From Atopsyche davidsoni (lineage: Eukaryota > Arthropoda > Insecta > Trichoptera > Hydrobiosidae), in NCBI GenBank assembly GCA_022113835.1, contig JAILWY010000002.1:6054501-6118500 (forward strand): a DNA stretch of 64,000 nt. Direction: 5' to 3'. The position numbers and the translations under genes are program-made. The notes under the pieces were generated by a model. The model was given only the letters and a program-made list of their open reading frames with translations, ran no database searches and was not told the DNA's origin. This document shows positions 36,101-48,640 of this stretch, in pieces. Position 1 is the first letter of the stretch. Every line of letters begins with the position of its first letter.

Positions 36101-39100
36101 AATATTTTTCACACTGTAATTTACCTGAACTAAAATTTTTGAATATTTGTGCAGTTACAAGAAAATAAATGAGTTGCTTCTCTGAAAATCTCCACTTAAA
36201 GTGAAATGATTTGATGATGATATCTAGTGCGAGAAATCAGTATCGTCACTTTAGAATTAATAAAATTTCCAATACATTCTCCAATTTATGAAAATTATTG
36301 TTACCAAATGTAAATGTATTTTTTATCAATCTTTAGCCGGGTCAACAATGAAAGCGAAATATGAAGCAATACTTACTTTTTTGCTTCCACTCTGTCCACA
36401 GTGCACAGACAACCCAATTGCACCAAGGATCTAAACTCTAAGCTCATGTGGGTCTCATATATTCCTTCGATTTCTGGAGCTGATAACTCAGCCATTAATT
36501 CTCTGAAGACCAAATAATCGTTTAACAAAGGTGAAACACTTATTTATAATTGAAATTTGCCATTAAAAATACAAAATCTCACTCCTGGTGCTGCTTGTAT
36601 AACTGCTCAGGAACTGTGTATTGGTAGAGATGCAGTACAGGTCTTCCCCTGGGTAATATTCTGTTGCATTTTTTCCACAGGGCGCCCTGGTCTTCCGGCC
36701 GACTGACTCTTTGATTAACATAAAATATACGAGGAACTGACAGCTTTATTTGATGAAGTTCTGTTCCGACCAGAGCCCACAACTTGAACATGCCCGGCAT
36801 TCCAGTTTCAGTTATCTGCAAATATAATTAATTGATAATATATTTCTGAATATTTCATATTTACCATCAGTGACTCCACACAAATCATTACTGCATCCTG
36901 TGCTGAGACAAGTGTTTAAAAAAAAAGCAGAGATTTGCCGTATGGTATGTTTAAGTATGGGTGATTGAATAATGAAAGATATTCAAACAATACATCTTTA
37001 TGTACTATGATGGTAATTCTTGAATTGAGAGTATATTTTTTCACAATCCAATCCAGAGAATTTACATTGAAAATTAGTGTTTGCCGGTTTTTTTTTTATT
37101 GTGAAGTTATTCATTTTTAATTGATTAATATACCTGTATAATTTGCCAGGGGGTATCTAGAAGAGTCCGTTGTGCTCTTTTCAAGAATCCTCCAAGAGTG
37201 CTGGATGGCCCACTGCGGGCGGGAGCTATGAACTCAACGCCCGATGGCCTAGAGTCACTATTAGCAGTTCTTTTACCTTAATAAAAACAAAAAATGAAAT
37301 AAATTTATAGAACTTATAAAATTATGAATATGGGTTATTTTATACAGGGTTAGGCAGGGAGGTATGGGTGAGGATAACCTTGGTGGATAAAGAGTGGGGG
37401 TATCTGCTCGTCAGGTGATTTTTGTAATGGCAATATCCAAGTTACACATTGAAAAAATAGATTTTAAGTTTCATTGAAAAATGAATGTGTAACTGTTATT
37501 TCAAATCATCCATACCTCCCTGCCTAACCATGTATACTGATGAGGTATAAAAAGGGTACCTCTTTTCCTGTTGGAACCAAGTCCTCTTTGTGCTGCTTGC
37601 CAAGCCCATTTCTTCTTTTGGAATACAATCCAAGCGGTTCTTTCTTCCTACAAATTCAGGTAATAGATTTAGAACTTAATTGTCTAGGAAATTGCATTTT
37701 TACAGCAGTGGACCATACCATATAACAATTTCTCGTGATGACATTAGAAAGATTAAGGTATTTATATAAAAAGTGACAGAATTGTTCAGTTGAATTTTTG
37801 TTAAGCTAGAAACAAAATATTTCCTTACCTTTGTATTTCCAAAACGAGGGGGAGGACCTAAGGCTTCTCTCCATGTAGAATGTTGTATTACTTCTTCTGT
37901 TACAGAAGGTTTTCTTTTTCGCTTGACTATATTGACTATGGGTTTTATGACACCCTTTAGATTATTTGATGTGCCTCCAATATCCTCAATATCCCCAGTC
38001 TAGAAAAATAAAATGCATAATATAATGAAAGACGTCAGAAACTTAAGTATGATCATACTTAGGAATATAATAAAATAGTTTCAGATATGCTTTGACATAC
38101 AATGGGTTCTGAGTTCTCATCTTCGCTAGAGTTAGCATCTTGTTGTTGAACAGGTTTTGGTTTAGATATGAACATCTCATTGATCCGCCTTTGCTTGAAG
38201 ACATCATTTTTCTCCAACATCTTCTTATGAAGCCAATCAGGATGTTTAACTCTAACAACAGGGTTGGCGAGCTACAGACAGAATGCAACTATTTTATTAA
38301 GATATTTAAGCCCTCCTGTATTAACAGACACATTAATTATTGGAAATTCAATGAAAATATAAATATTTTTGAATAAAATACTTCCACAGAGTTTGATAAT
38401 GCCAACGTGAAAGGTTGGCGAAACTGGTCACTAATAAAAACGAAAATGTGGAAAATCACTCAAGTATTTTATTCAAAAATATTAAAATGGAATTCCACCA
38501 AGTACTCTCTGTCAAAAATATTGAAAATAGAAATGTTAACTTATTTAAAAATAATTTTAGATGGGCAGTACAAACAAAAATAAAAATGAATTATAAATAA
38601 AACAAAACACAATTTCTGAGACAACAGGGTTTAAGTCTACAGAGCATGTTTACAGTGCAGGAATAAAGATAAAAGAAAATTAATTTACCCCTTGCATGGC
38701 AGCTGGTATGGTTATAATTTTTTGAATGGCTCCACTTAATCTTTCAATATAGTATCCCCAGTCTAGGACGTCTCGGATATCGATATCATCATTGATAGAG
38801 TTGTCCTTAAGCCAGCGTCGCAGGTGGTGTCTCTTCACACTTGAGGCAGTTTGAAAGATGGCTAAAGGTATGGCTCTCTCGGTGATGGGAGCACCTTCCG
38901 GTTTACGAGAAATTATAAACTTACAAGCCAGGCCAGCATCCTTAACCATCTGATCTCCTAAAAATTCTGCCAGCCGCTTTGCTGTTGAGATCGATGTTGA
39001 TTTTTGGGCACCGTACTCTTCAAGCTTTTTAGACATGGATCTGTTTTCAGAAATCAGTTCAAATAATTCGGAATCAGGCATATTACAGCCTTTACTGTAG

Positions 39101-42100
39101 AGCACATCCAGCCAGTAATCTGCCACTTTAGCCACTGCTGCATAGCACGTCTCTAGAGTGTCTCCTTTTAGAAAGGCATCAAACACAGAAGACTGAAAAA
39201 TTTTAATGAGCTGAAGTTCCCCTCTTCTTTTTACTTCGAACCCTTTCAGTTCGGCGAGAGTTCCGTCAAAATTATACACAGCATATCTCTTCTTAAGTTT
39301 TTTTCCTTCTTCTTTAGATGCAGGAAGAATCATTCCCATATAAGGGCCATCCACCTCGAAAAAGATGGAGTTTTCAGATCTTTGGCTGTATTTCATAGCA
39401 ACAGGATCATCTAATTCGTGATACTGTTCGTTTGTGAAATGATCCTGAAAATTAAATTAGCATTGAGATGCAGGTGAAAAAATTCCCAAAAGAGAATGAC
39501 TATAAAGTCTAGATGTGCATCAAAATACCACTCAACGGAATAATCTAAATCTTACTTTAACCATCGAGTTTAAAACAGCATTAGGGTACGAGACCAGCAT
39601 TTTTTTCTTCTTTGCGTGAGTTGAATAAACAGTAAACGTTTCGGGAAAGGATGCCGGCAACACGCACCAGATTCCATCCGTGTCCAGCTCGAGTGGCCGA
39701 CCGATTTGTTCTATGATCTCTCTGGCTTTCATGATAATGTGAGCTCCAGTATAACACACAATACCTGCCATCTCCATACTATGCCAACGAGCTCTGAAAA
39801 CATTCAAAGGAATGATTTTTCATTTAGGAAAAACAAAATTAAATATTTGATATGAACTAAGATCTATTGACAAATATCTAAGAGATTTTGAGAATTAATA
39901 GATGAAATAATTTCAGATTTCCTTACCCTCTTCTCATTACATATCCATAGAAAGAGTTAAGGATACATTTATGAGCAAGCTGCAGTGAGTCAAACAGAAC
40001 TTCACAACTTTTGGCCAATTTGATTTCTCCAGCGTCTCCTTTGGCCATAGCTTCCGCCACATTCTGCTTAGCTTTTTTATTGAGAGCTTTATACTCATAT
40101 CTTCGATCCCTTTATATTTGAAATACAATATTAAAAAATGGTCAATGACAAAATATTAGTAGTGTGTTTACAGAGTTAAAAATTTACCTGAATGCTCGTA
40201 CTGTGTCTACATAGAAAGAGTTTTCCTTTTGACAAATAGTTGTAGTCTTGACTTCTTCTTTCGTTATCTTTGTTTTCTTGTAAGCGATTCTACAGTAATC
40301 AGCTAAACGCTTTTTTTCATATGCAGCCTGAAAATACAATTATATTTTAATTTTGGTGAATTTTAATTGATTACTAAAAATATAAAATTGGAGATCAAAG
40401 ACACATCGGTATTAATGAATTAATATTGCATGTATTTGATAACAAATAACAAAATAATGCGTACACATCATTATGACAATATGTTATTTCAGGTGACAAT
40501 ACCGATAGGCACTAATGTGATTGTTGCTCTCATGTCATTTTTATTGTTCCAGAAAACCTTCAACTCCATTTTAAGTATTCTATTCAATAGCTCAACTACC
40601 TGATCTTCTTTTGGGAGAGTGTGAAAGGCTCTAGATGGGCCCCCAGGATGAAGCGAAGGAAACTTCTCAATTTCCAATTGCTGTTGAATTCTCTGATACT
40701 CACTGCGACTTGCAGGCACTGAAATGAAAAGCAAAACATAAAACATACAAAGTAACGGAGAGCGTATCTGAGGAGATTGAAAAATAAACTAAGTCGAATT
40801 AATAATTACAATAATTTTTCCTTCATTCTATAGTTTACTAACAATTATTTAACTGTGGTATAGTAAAATAATGAAATTACAATATTCTCCTCGCCAGACC
40901 CACTCCATGTTTCGCTGACACGTGGCCCCGGGTCGGTTCAAGTCACACACTGCACATATACTGGCATTCACCATGGCTGACGGCTGTAACCTACACATAC
41001 AATAAATTATTTATATTGTATGTATATTATATGTTTATATCATTATATTCTGCGAGTAGTTTTTTTTTCAGTTATGGGTTACAAAATGGGTAAAACGGTT
41101 TGAACTTTGTCACACTATGTGTAATTAACACATACAACAACATAATATATGAATTAAGAAAATCCGATATGCAAACTATACCTATTGGTCAAAATGATGT
41201 TTGGGTACATAGCACCCACATCCAAATGATAAATAACAGGGTTTTCTATGCGAGTGGGGTGGTCTCTGAGAGCCTCTAGCTTTTCTCTGATTTGGGAGCA
41301 CACTTCGTCAAAGTTGGTGACCATGTCCATGGGCACCTCTTCTTCAACCTCAATGGCGTGAGTCATGACTTTGGCGATTGATTCAATAAGTTTATTAAAA
41401 GCTTCCGGCACCAATCGGAATCTGCATGGAATATCAGCTCGAAAAACACCTAAACAAATAACACAAAATAGTACTAATTACCATCTATCATTACACATTA
41501 ATAGATTAATTATATTGCTGGTCAACTTATATGCAATAACTGTATTGATCTGTGAAACTCAACCTGTTGAGATTTTTAGTTATGAACTTTCATCATCCGA
41601 TAATATTTTATGCTCATATCATTGAGTAACACACTCCTTTTAAAAATTAAATTTTTAAAATCATGCTAAAACAATCAATTCGTCAATCTCATTGACGAGT
41701 TAGATTATTTATGAGAAAAATTATGACCGATCAGATAACTTCAGGTAATTTTCCGATCAGGTATTTTTTAAAAATTGTATTCAGTGTTATGTTTTTTGGT
41801 AGAACAGATAACATTTGCACATTAAAAGGTGACACAATTATTGGTCCTCTGAGGTTGAGGTTGAGACCTTGCATATTAACTTAATTATAAGTATGTACTA
41901 GGATATTAATCAAGTGCAAAATTCTGGTATGTTAGTAGTATGTTCTGGTAAGTAGCTGATAGGCCTATCAAAATCAAAGGTTGAGTGTGTGAAATTAAAA
42001 GCAGTTATATAACCTGACTCCAGTGCTTCTACGTGACCTCCTACATATGTTTCTTGTTCCAAAAGATGCCCATCAGGTGTGAGTTTGTTGAGTTCTTCCA

Positions 42101-45100
42101 CTTGTTTATTTGGAAAAACGATGTTGGCATGAAAAGCTTCTACCATTAACAATGACTCACATAGAGTACCAGAACCCTTCCTAAGAACCTATGAAAGTAA
42201 AGAGGAAAATAAATATCAAATCGTTCCCTTAGTTGATATCTTTGCTTTCAATGTAATAAAATAATAGCTCATACTAACTTCATCAGGTTCTTGAGGGATA
42301 ATCATACACAGAGCAAAAATAAAAGGATGAACGTATTTCATATACAGATAATAAGTCGCCACAGCATCTGATACTGAGTAATTAGACAATACCTGAAATC
42401 AAAATATTCTCTTTATTAATATATTTTATTAAAACTAAATAATACAGTAATAAATGTTAGGAAAGTCTTCACCACTCACTTGAGGCTGCTCTACTGCCAT
42501 TCTGCACATTTCTTCAGGATCCAACTCCACTGGGTCATACCGTAATTTTGCTTTGGCAACTGCTTTTAAACCTTGTGATCCCACAGGGAGATAGGAATCA
42601 CGTTTTACCCAACTGCAAAATAAATTTTTAAAAATCAGAAATCATTCATAGACATAGTTTTGAGAAAATTGAAGGATTCTTTCCGTTCTAATCAAAATAC
42701 CTAACAAATTCTTTGTTAATAGTCACAGTTTGGTTGATATACTCCTAAAGTGATGAGATTAGACTTTGAAGTGACCTGACTTAGCAACTTGGGTCCGCAG
42801 AAACAAGGTTCCAGTTGTAATGAGCATCCAATGAAAGAAACTTCATCTGAGGATATCATTTGCTGTAACCTTCCCTAAGTCAACTCCCTAGAGCTGAGTA
42901 TCGTAATAGTTAATGTAGTGTTACCATAAGCAGTCCATGTGCATAGCGGGCCTGCATAAGTACTGTCCATCTCGACTATTTTGTGCAAAACCAATTTCTT
43001 TCTGCATGTCTAAACCGTGAATTTTTGCTCTTGTTTCAACAAACGGCCAATCGAAGAAGTCACCTGAAACAGAGATTACATAGTTTTGCGGTATAAAAAC
43101 AGTCCATATTTTAACAAAAAAAGTCTTAGTAAAAAATAAAAATATATCTTTATTATTTTCATTGACTATTCCAAAAAATAGAAAGTTTACTGTGCATATA
43201 AAATTTTTAATGAAATAATTACCGTTATATGTAACGAATATGTGGGGCTTGATATCCAGAATGTGATCAAAAAACTTTTGGAGTAATGCCATTTCATTCA
43301 CTTCGTTGAAGATTGTAAATAAACTGAAAGAATTTTTTAGATATTTTAAGCGGACAAGAAATTCTGTCAGTATTTCGTATTTATTAAATATTCAATAAAT
43401 CCGCATTTCTTACTCACACTGGTTTAACTTACTTCAATTAATGCTATAAACTAAATATATTATAGAGTACCAGTTTAAACTGTTAATTTACCCTTCAAAC
43501 TCTGGTTTAGGAGTATACTCAAAATCTTCTACATCGGTAGAAATTATTTCTCTATTTGTGATTAGATATCCTTGGCCGTCTATCATGTATGATATCATCA
43601 TTATCTGATCAGTCTGCGAATCGGGAAATTTCAAAGGGAGCTTTGTGGTTTCAATATCAAAAGCCAGGACTATGGGGTCTGGTCTCTCGAGCAGATCCTC
43701 CCTTTTGGTTATAACTGGCGGCTCATTGGACCCACGTGGCTTCACATTGTACCAAGAGCCACAGCATATCTTAAGATCAATCGACACTCTCACGTGGTAT
43801 GGAACATCATGTTCTCTGAAATTTTAGTACAAAAGAAGTATTTTTTTCACTACATATAAAGATTGTGAAATGAACAATAAAGTTGAAATATTTGCTTCAA
43901 TAACAAACTTAGCATTGTTGAGGGACAAGGCATTTGAATGGTGAAGATCCATTAATATAATGAAAAAAATAACTTTTTATTTAAATCTTCACAGTGAGTT
44001 TATTAGAATAATACTTTGCATAACTAGTTTCGACCCTATACCGGGTCATCATCAGATGCATGACTAAACTGAGTTTAGTTTAGTCATGCATCTGATGATG
44101 ACCCGGTATAGGGTCGAAACTAGTTATTATATTATTCTAATAAACTCACTGTGAAGATTTAAATAAAAAGTTTTTTTTTTAACAAACTTAGCAACAATGG
44201 TATTGGATAAAAGTATTGGATAAAAAATTAAAAAAAAACAATAAAATAAAACAAAAAGGGGCTTCTTCACAGTCCATAAGTACTATAAATCTTAAAACAT
44301 TATTAAAAATATACACCCAAGAAAATAAGTCCTTAAGCCTACTAATCTTTATATCAAAATGAGATGTAATAAACAGCTTTCTTCTTCCTTCTTTTATGAT
44401 TGCTCGCTGGCATCTACATTCACATTCACAAAATGCAGCAGAATTAATTAATGTATTAAAAAATCTGTATAAAGTACCTTATATCTAGAATATTTTCCAT
44501 ATGATCAGTAGTTTTTTTGGCATGTTCAAGGGCAGCTGAACTAGTCAAGGCATTTGTTAACATTTCGGCATATATAGAATCGGTCTTTTCTCTCTGCTTG
44601 TTTTTGTTAGCTGCAGTTAAAAGTTCCTTGCGAACCTTTTGCATGTCAGTGGTAGAATTAAATGATAGCTTTACATAGCTTTGTTTCAAACCGATGAGAT
44701 GATTAGCCTGAAATAATAAAAAAAAAACATTTTTTTTAAGTAAAAGTATAAATTTACGAATCATCTCCATATCAGAAAGAAACCTCAAACCACGGCCATA
44801 CCTCTAAGTAGCTCTAAATTGTTTTTAATTATCATTTATGTTACAGTACAGTTGATTACATTATTTAAGATACTTACTAAATCTAAATCTTCTTTATCGA
44901 GAATGTCAATCTTTGCAATAGTCCCAGCAAATTTTTTACTGAGAAACAGAATGACTTCTTGTTGGCATTCTTTTCTGGCATTTATCAGGAAATAAGGTTG
45001 AAAGGCCAGAGAAATCTTGAATCTGGATCCATCCATTTCTATGAAGTAGTAGTCTATGGCTGCTACGAGACGTTTGTCCTCGTCCAAAATTTCAGTCTAA

Positions 45101-46052
45101 AATAATTCATAATTAATATTATTTGCAAGATTTACGAACTTCAAATCTGAGCACCAGTCTTGCATGTATAAGCAACTCACAATCCGACCCACTTATGTTT
45201 GTTTGTTAAGAGGGAACTAGAAGCATTTTGGAAGTTGACAAGATGTAAAAATTCTAACTAAGAAATAGGTGTTAGAGACCTATTATTTTTGTTTTAGGTA
45301 CTATGTATATTCCCCAACGTCCTGTGAATCCCTAACATGGGCCATAGACCACAACTATACAAACAAAATTTATGATTTTGTGCTACAAAATTAAATTACT
45401 AATTCTATAAAATATATATAAAAATTATAGAATTTCTTTAACAATAATATTATAAATCCACAATAGTACAGTTATTTAAATATCGAACAACCTTTGCAAT
45501 ATTATAGTTCATAGTGTAAGTTTTCACAGTTATAAATAATATGGAATATAGTAACAACACAAAACGTCACATAAATCGGTACACATTTATTAAAAAAATC
45601 AAAAATATAAGAGGGTACAAATACCGTATGCATGTTGATAAGAAATCCTGTTCTCTCAAGATGGCCTCGAACACGGTCAAAGCCATATTTCGAATCAATT
45701 CTATCATTTTCTAAAGCTATTTTGATCCGGGACTCAGAGGTATCTTCCCTAAAATATAATATAAAAAAATTTAAATCATTTCAAATAAAAAATAGTTGTG
45801 CTGAAATCGGTTCCATTTTCTTGTTTAAATGGGGAAAAATCACGTACAGACTCAATATCACACAGTATACGAGAAAAGGAAATTTTCAACTAAAAGAAAC
45901 ATTAAACACTAGTATTGTCATCCATTAAGAATGAAAAATATAATTCAAAACGAAAATGCTTTCAATTCATACCTGTAACCCAAATTTGCACCATCATTTT
46001 TGGAAGACTCTCCCTTGTCTGCACGGAATTTTCCTGTATTTTTCCAAACCAT
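30137..46052 (-). CDS. PolE1: DNA polymerase epsilon catalytic subunit, complete
   Basis: I place 38 exons; phases close over 6723 nt to give 2240 residues (fly about 2236, human 2286). In reading order: 45973-46052, 45625-45748, 44878-45096, 44478-44707, 43492-43815, 43223-43323, 42925-43063, 42480-42612, 42279-42392, 42014-42188, 41182-41449, 40881-40990, 40600-40718, 40188-40327, 39927-40109, 39556-39793, 38689-39444, 38101-38271, 37829-37999, 37560-37647, 37134-37276, 36583-36815, 36377-36502, 35981-36074, 35649-35827, 35288-35484, 34738-34888, 34170-34325, 33853-34061, 33192-33336, 32689-32873, 32085-32209, 31805-31894, 31488-31645, 31113-31278, 30756-30934, 30408-30540, 30137-30307. Leading-strand replicase with proofreading: ExoI FDIETT (D271, E273), ExoII NGDFFDWP, ExoIII D459, polymerase motif A DVGAMYPN (D623), motif C LDTDG (D857, D859), and Fe-S cysteines C648, C651, C660 and C744. 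The C-terminal zinc modules pair C2117/C2120 with C2145/C2148 and C2179/C2182 with C2194/C2196. All key residues are kept. Confidence 0.98.
37345..37532. mobile_element. Small Tc1/mariner-type MITE in a PolE1 intron
   Basis: A 188-bp element flanked by TA on both sides. Its terminal repeats, about 26 bp and near identical, start CAGGGTTAGGCAGGGAGG on the left and CATGGTTAGGCAGGGAGG on the inverted right end. It has no coding capacity. It lies in the intron between exons 37560-37647 and 37134-37276. Confidence 0.75.
38363..38525. repeat. Fold-back family 1, one-armed copy in a PolE1 intron
   Basis: It carries gtttgataatgccaacgtga, the ggttggcgaaactggtcac arm and the flank ending in ccaagtactctctgtcaa, as in the 20.6 kb copy. 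Only a stub of the opposite arm is present. A 61-codon ORF over it is a chance reading of the repeat. Confidence 0.8.
43973..44170. repeat. Fold-back element, family 2, in PolE1 intron 4
   Basis: Arms 44021-44070 and 44077-44126 are 50-bp reverse complements around a 6-base centre. An outer pair (43983-44010 with 44133-44160) extends the structure after a short unpaired stretch. The arm core reads agtttcgaccctataccggg. Layout resembles family 1 but the sequence differs. Confidence 0.85.
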
Positions 46053-46786
46053 CTTTAACTTTTATTTTCTGCAAAATGGATCATTCTTTAGATTTACAAA
46101 TAACTACTTCTGGTTAAAACTTCTTGTAACTTACATACAGCACAAACGTCAAATAATAAGCGCCAAAACATCATACCACGGTATTGCCAGTATATTTAAA
46201 AAAAACTTGCTGTCAATTAAATTAATATTTATTATGGCCTATCTACACGTACAAACAACACAAAAAAAAACATTTAATGCGTTGCTAAGACTGAAATGCT
46301 GTTAAAATATGAAGGTGTTTCTCAAATTGTAGTATTTTAATTGTTATCATTTTTCAACAAAGAATCTGACCAGTGATCAAAGAAAATTTACAATTTCTTT
46401 TTATCGTTTGTAGCATTTTTAAAATATAATTTTTACAAGTAAATGACAGTAAAATGTTAAGTAAATAATTTAAACTTCTTAATTTAAAATTTTTGGTTGA
46501 GGCCACAAATTCCGCTAATAAAAATATTTTTGCCAGTAAAAAAAAACATGTTTGGTTGTTAAAAAAAGAATGTCATTGTAGATTTGTTTTTTTCAATTCA
46601 GTAAAAATTTGGATCATATTGTATTCGAAAATAAAGTTAGATCATTTATTTTAAATATTACAAATCAGTTCAATTTTTAAAAAATGACTATTGGGAAAAT
46701 TATGTATTTGTAATGTTACATTTTTTATATTTAATTTCAGCGAAAATATTCATGTACAATAATACTAATAAATACTATATTGCATA
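46053..46786. promoter_or_regulatory. Divergent intergenic region between PolE1 and gene B
   Basis: 734 bp separate the two start codons, which point away from each other. The region is AT-rich with no convincing ORF. A possible splice acceptor (tttcag at 46735-46740) sits 46 bp before the gene B ATG, so gene B may have an upstream 5' UTR exon here. Confidence 0.45.
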
Positions 46787-48575
46787 ATGAATACACACGA
46801 AGAAAGTATGTTATTGCTGTGTTTATCACCCAATTTAATAAATGCTAAAAACTCTGTGGATATACTGAAATCTAAACAACAAGAGGCCACACAAGTTGAA
46901 AATTTACTAGCTAACAGCTATCACCAAAGTAAAAGTAATGCATCAACAGCATCTTTTTATGAAAATGAAATAACTTATTATGTGGATACATCAAGCTATC
47001 AAAATGATGATGCAAGCATTTCAAACATTTCCAATTATGAAGTCGAACTTAAAGCAATGAAGTTTCCTGAATTGATGGAACTCATTAGAAATCGTGAAGT
47101 ATACCTTGAAACTGCTGCCATTCAGTTTACTTATGAGCACTTCCCTCCTGATGTATCTCATAAAATAATTTTTCCGAAACGAGAGACTTATCCTGCCATT
47201 ACGTACAGTGAGATATTAACAGTATGGAAAGAATTTCATGACAACTGGATAGAAGCGAAAAGTGAAATTGAAAATTATAAACAAAAAGTTATAGAAAATG
47301 ACATTGAGATTAATGAAATAATTGAGCATATAGAGAATTTTTATAAAAAAGAACTCGGTGATCAAGAGCATTTTATAGAAGTTATTAATTTTTATAATAA
47401 TTTTGAGAAACAGAGTTTAGTTATTGAAGAACAAAAAATTCAAACTAATATTTTATTTGAAAAATTAGTTAATTATATTGAGGATTTTAAAACAAAACTA
47501 ATACATTGGGATTCAAAAGATGAAGATGGTTTTAAGATAGAAATACTCAAAGAAATCGAGGTTTATGATGTATGGTTTGACAATATTTGCTCTGCAGTTA
47601 CCAAAGAATTCAATAAATTAGTAACAGACAAGGTAAGAATTTTTTTATATCAGATTATACTTATAATTAAATTAAACATAGTTTTTTAAAATTTGAGAAA
47701 ATCGGTAGAAAAATTGCACATTTATCATTACATACATATATGACTTAGTGTGACAATGAAAAAAATGTTAATTACTTCTGGTTACATTTCAGATTTCATC
47801 AACAATTATAGATGTTGCTGAAAACAGCATAGGTGTTTGTAAAAATATAAAAGAAAAGATAAATGAACTGGAAGCAAATATAATTAAAAAAAAACAATCA
47901 TTCCTTAATAAGAAATGTATTAATGAAGAAAATTATATGTTAAACACTATAAAGAAGATTTTACAACGAAAATGGAATCTGGGAGGCTTAAGAAAGTTAA
48001 GAGATATTATGTTAAAAGCAAGAGCAGAATTGAATGACACAGAAAAAGATGTGGCAGAGGCAGATTCTATTCTGAAATCTGAGATGTATTTACAATTCAT
48101 ATTTCATATTATTGATATTTTAAATTGTTTTACAAATACAGATGTCCCAAAATTCACACAAGAAATAATTTTTATTTAAAACACAGGCTTACAATTAAAA
48201 ATTGTACATTTTTAATTGATTAACAAAGTATACAGTATAGGGTTATGTAAGGCTATACTGGCACATCCGGTGCTAATTTTTTTAACAAAATCATCTTCAG
48301 CAATGAGGCTCATTTTCATTTTGATGATTGGTTAATCGACAAAGTTGTCGCATTTGGGGCTCAGAAGATCTACGAGGAAATAAATGCGTCCATTTTGTTT
48401 GAAAACGTATATGCCAGCAAAGCCTTGGAGGTCACTTACCTGATATGCTAGTTCATACATAATCCTATACTGTTTATGAATTAATAAAAAAATACAATTT
48501 TTAATTATCAACCTGTGATGTTCATCAAAATTACTTATTGTGTGAATTAGGGACATCTTTTATATATACTTTATA

Positions 48576-48640
<65 letters not shown>

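Noticed and set aside
38415..38600. 61-codon ORF on the plus strand
   Set aside because: It lies across the one-armed fold-back repeat and a PolE1 intron; similar frames occur in the other repeat copies by descent.
40489..40599. Extension of PolE1 exon 13 past 40600
   Set aside because: The conserved Pol epsilon sequence stops at KEDQ and resumes at AAYEKKR in the next exon, so the extra residues are intronic.
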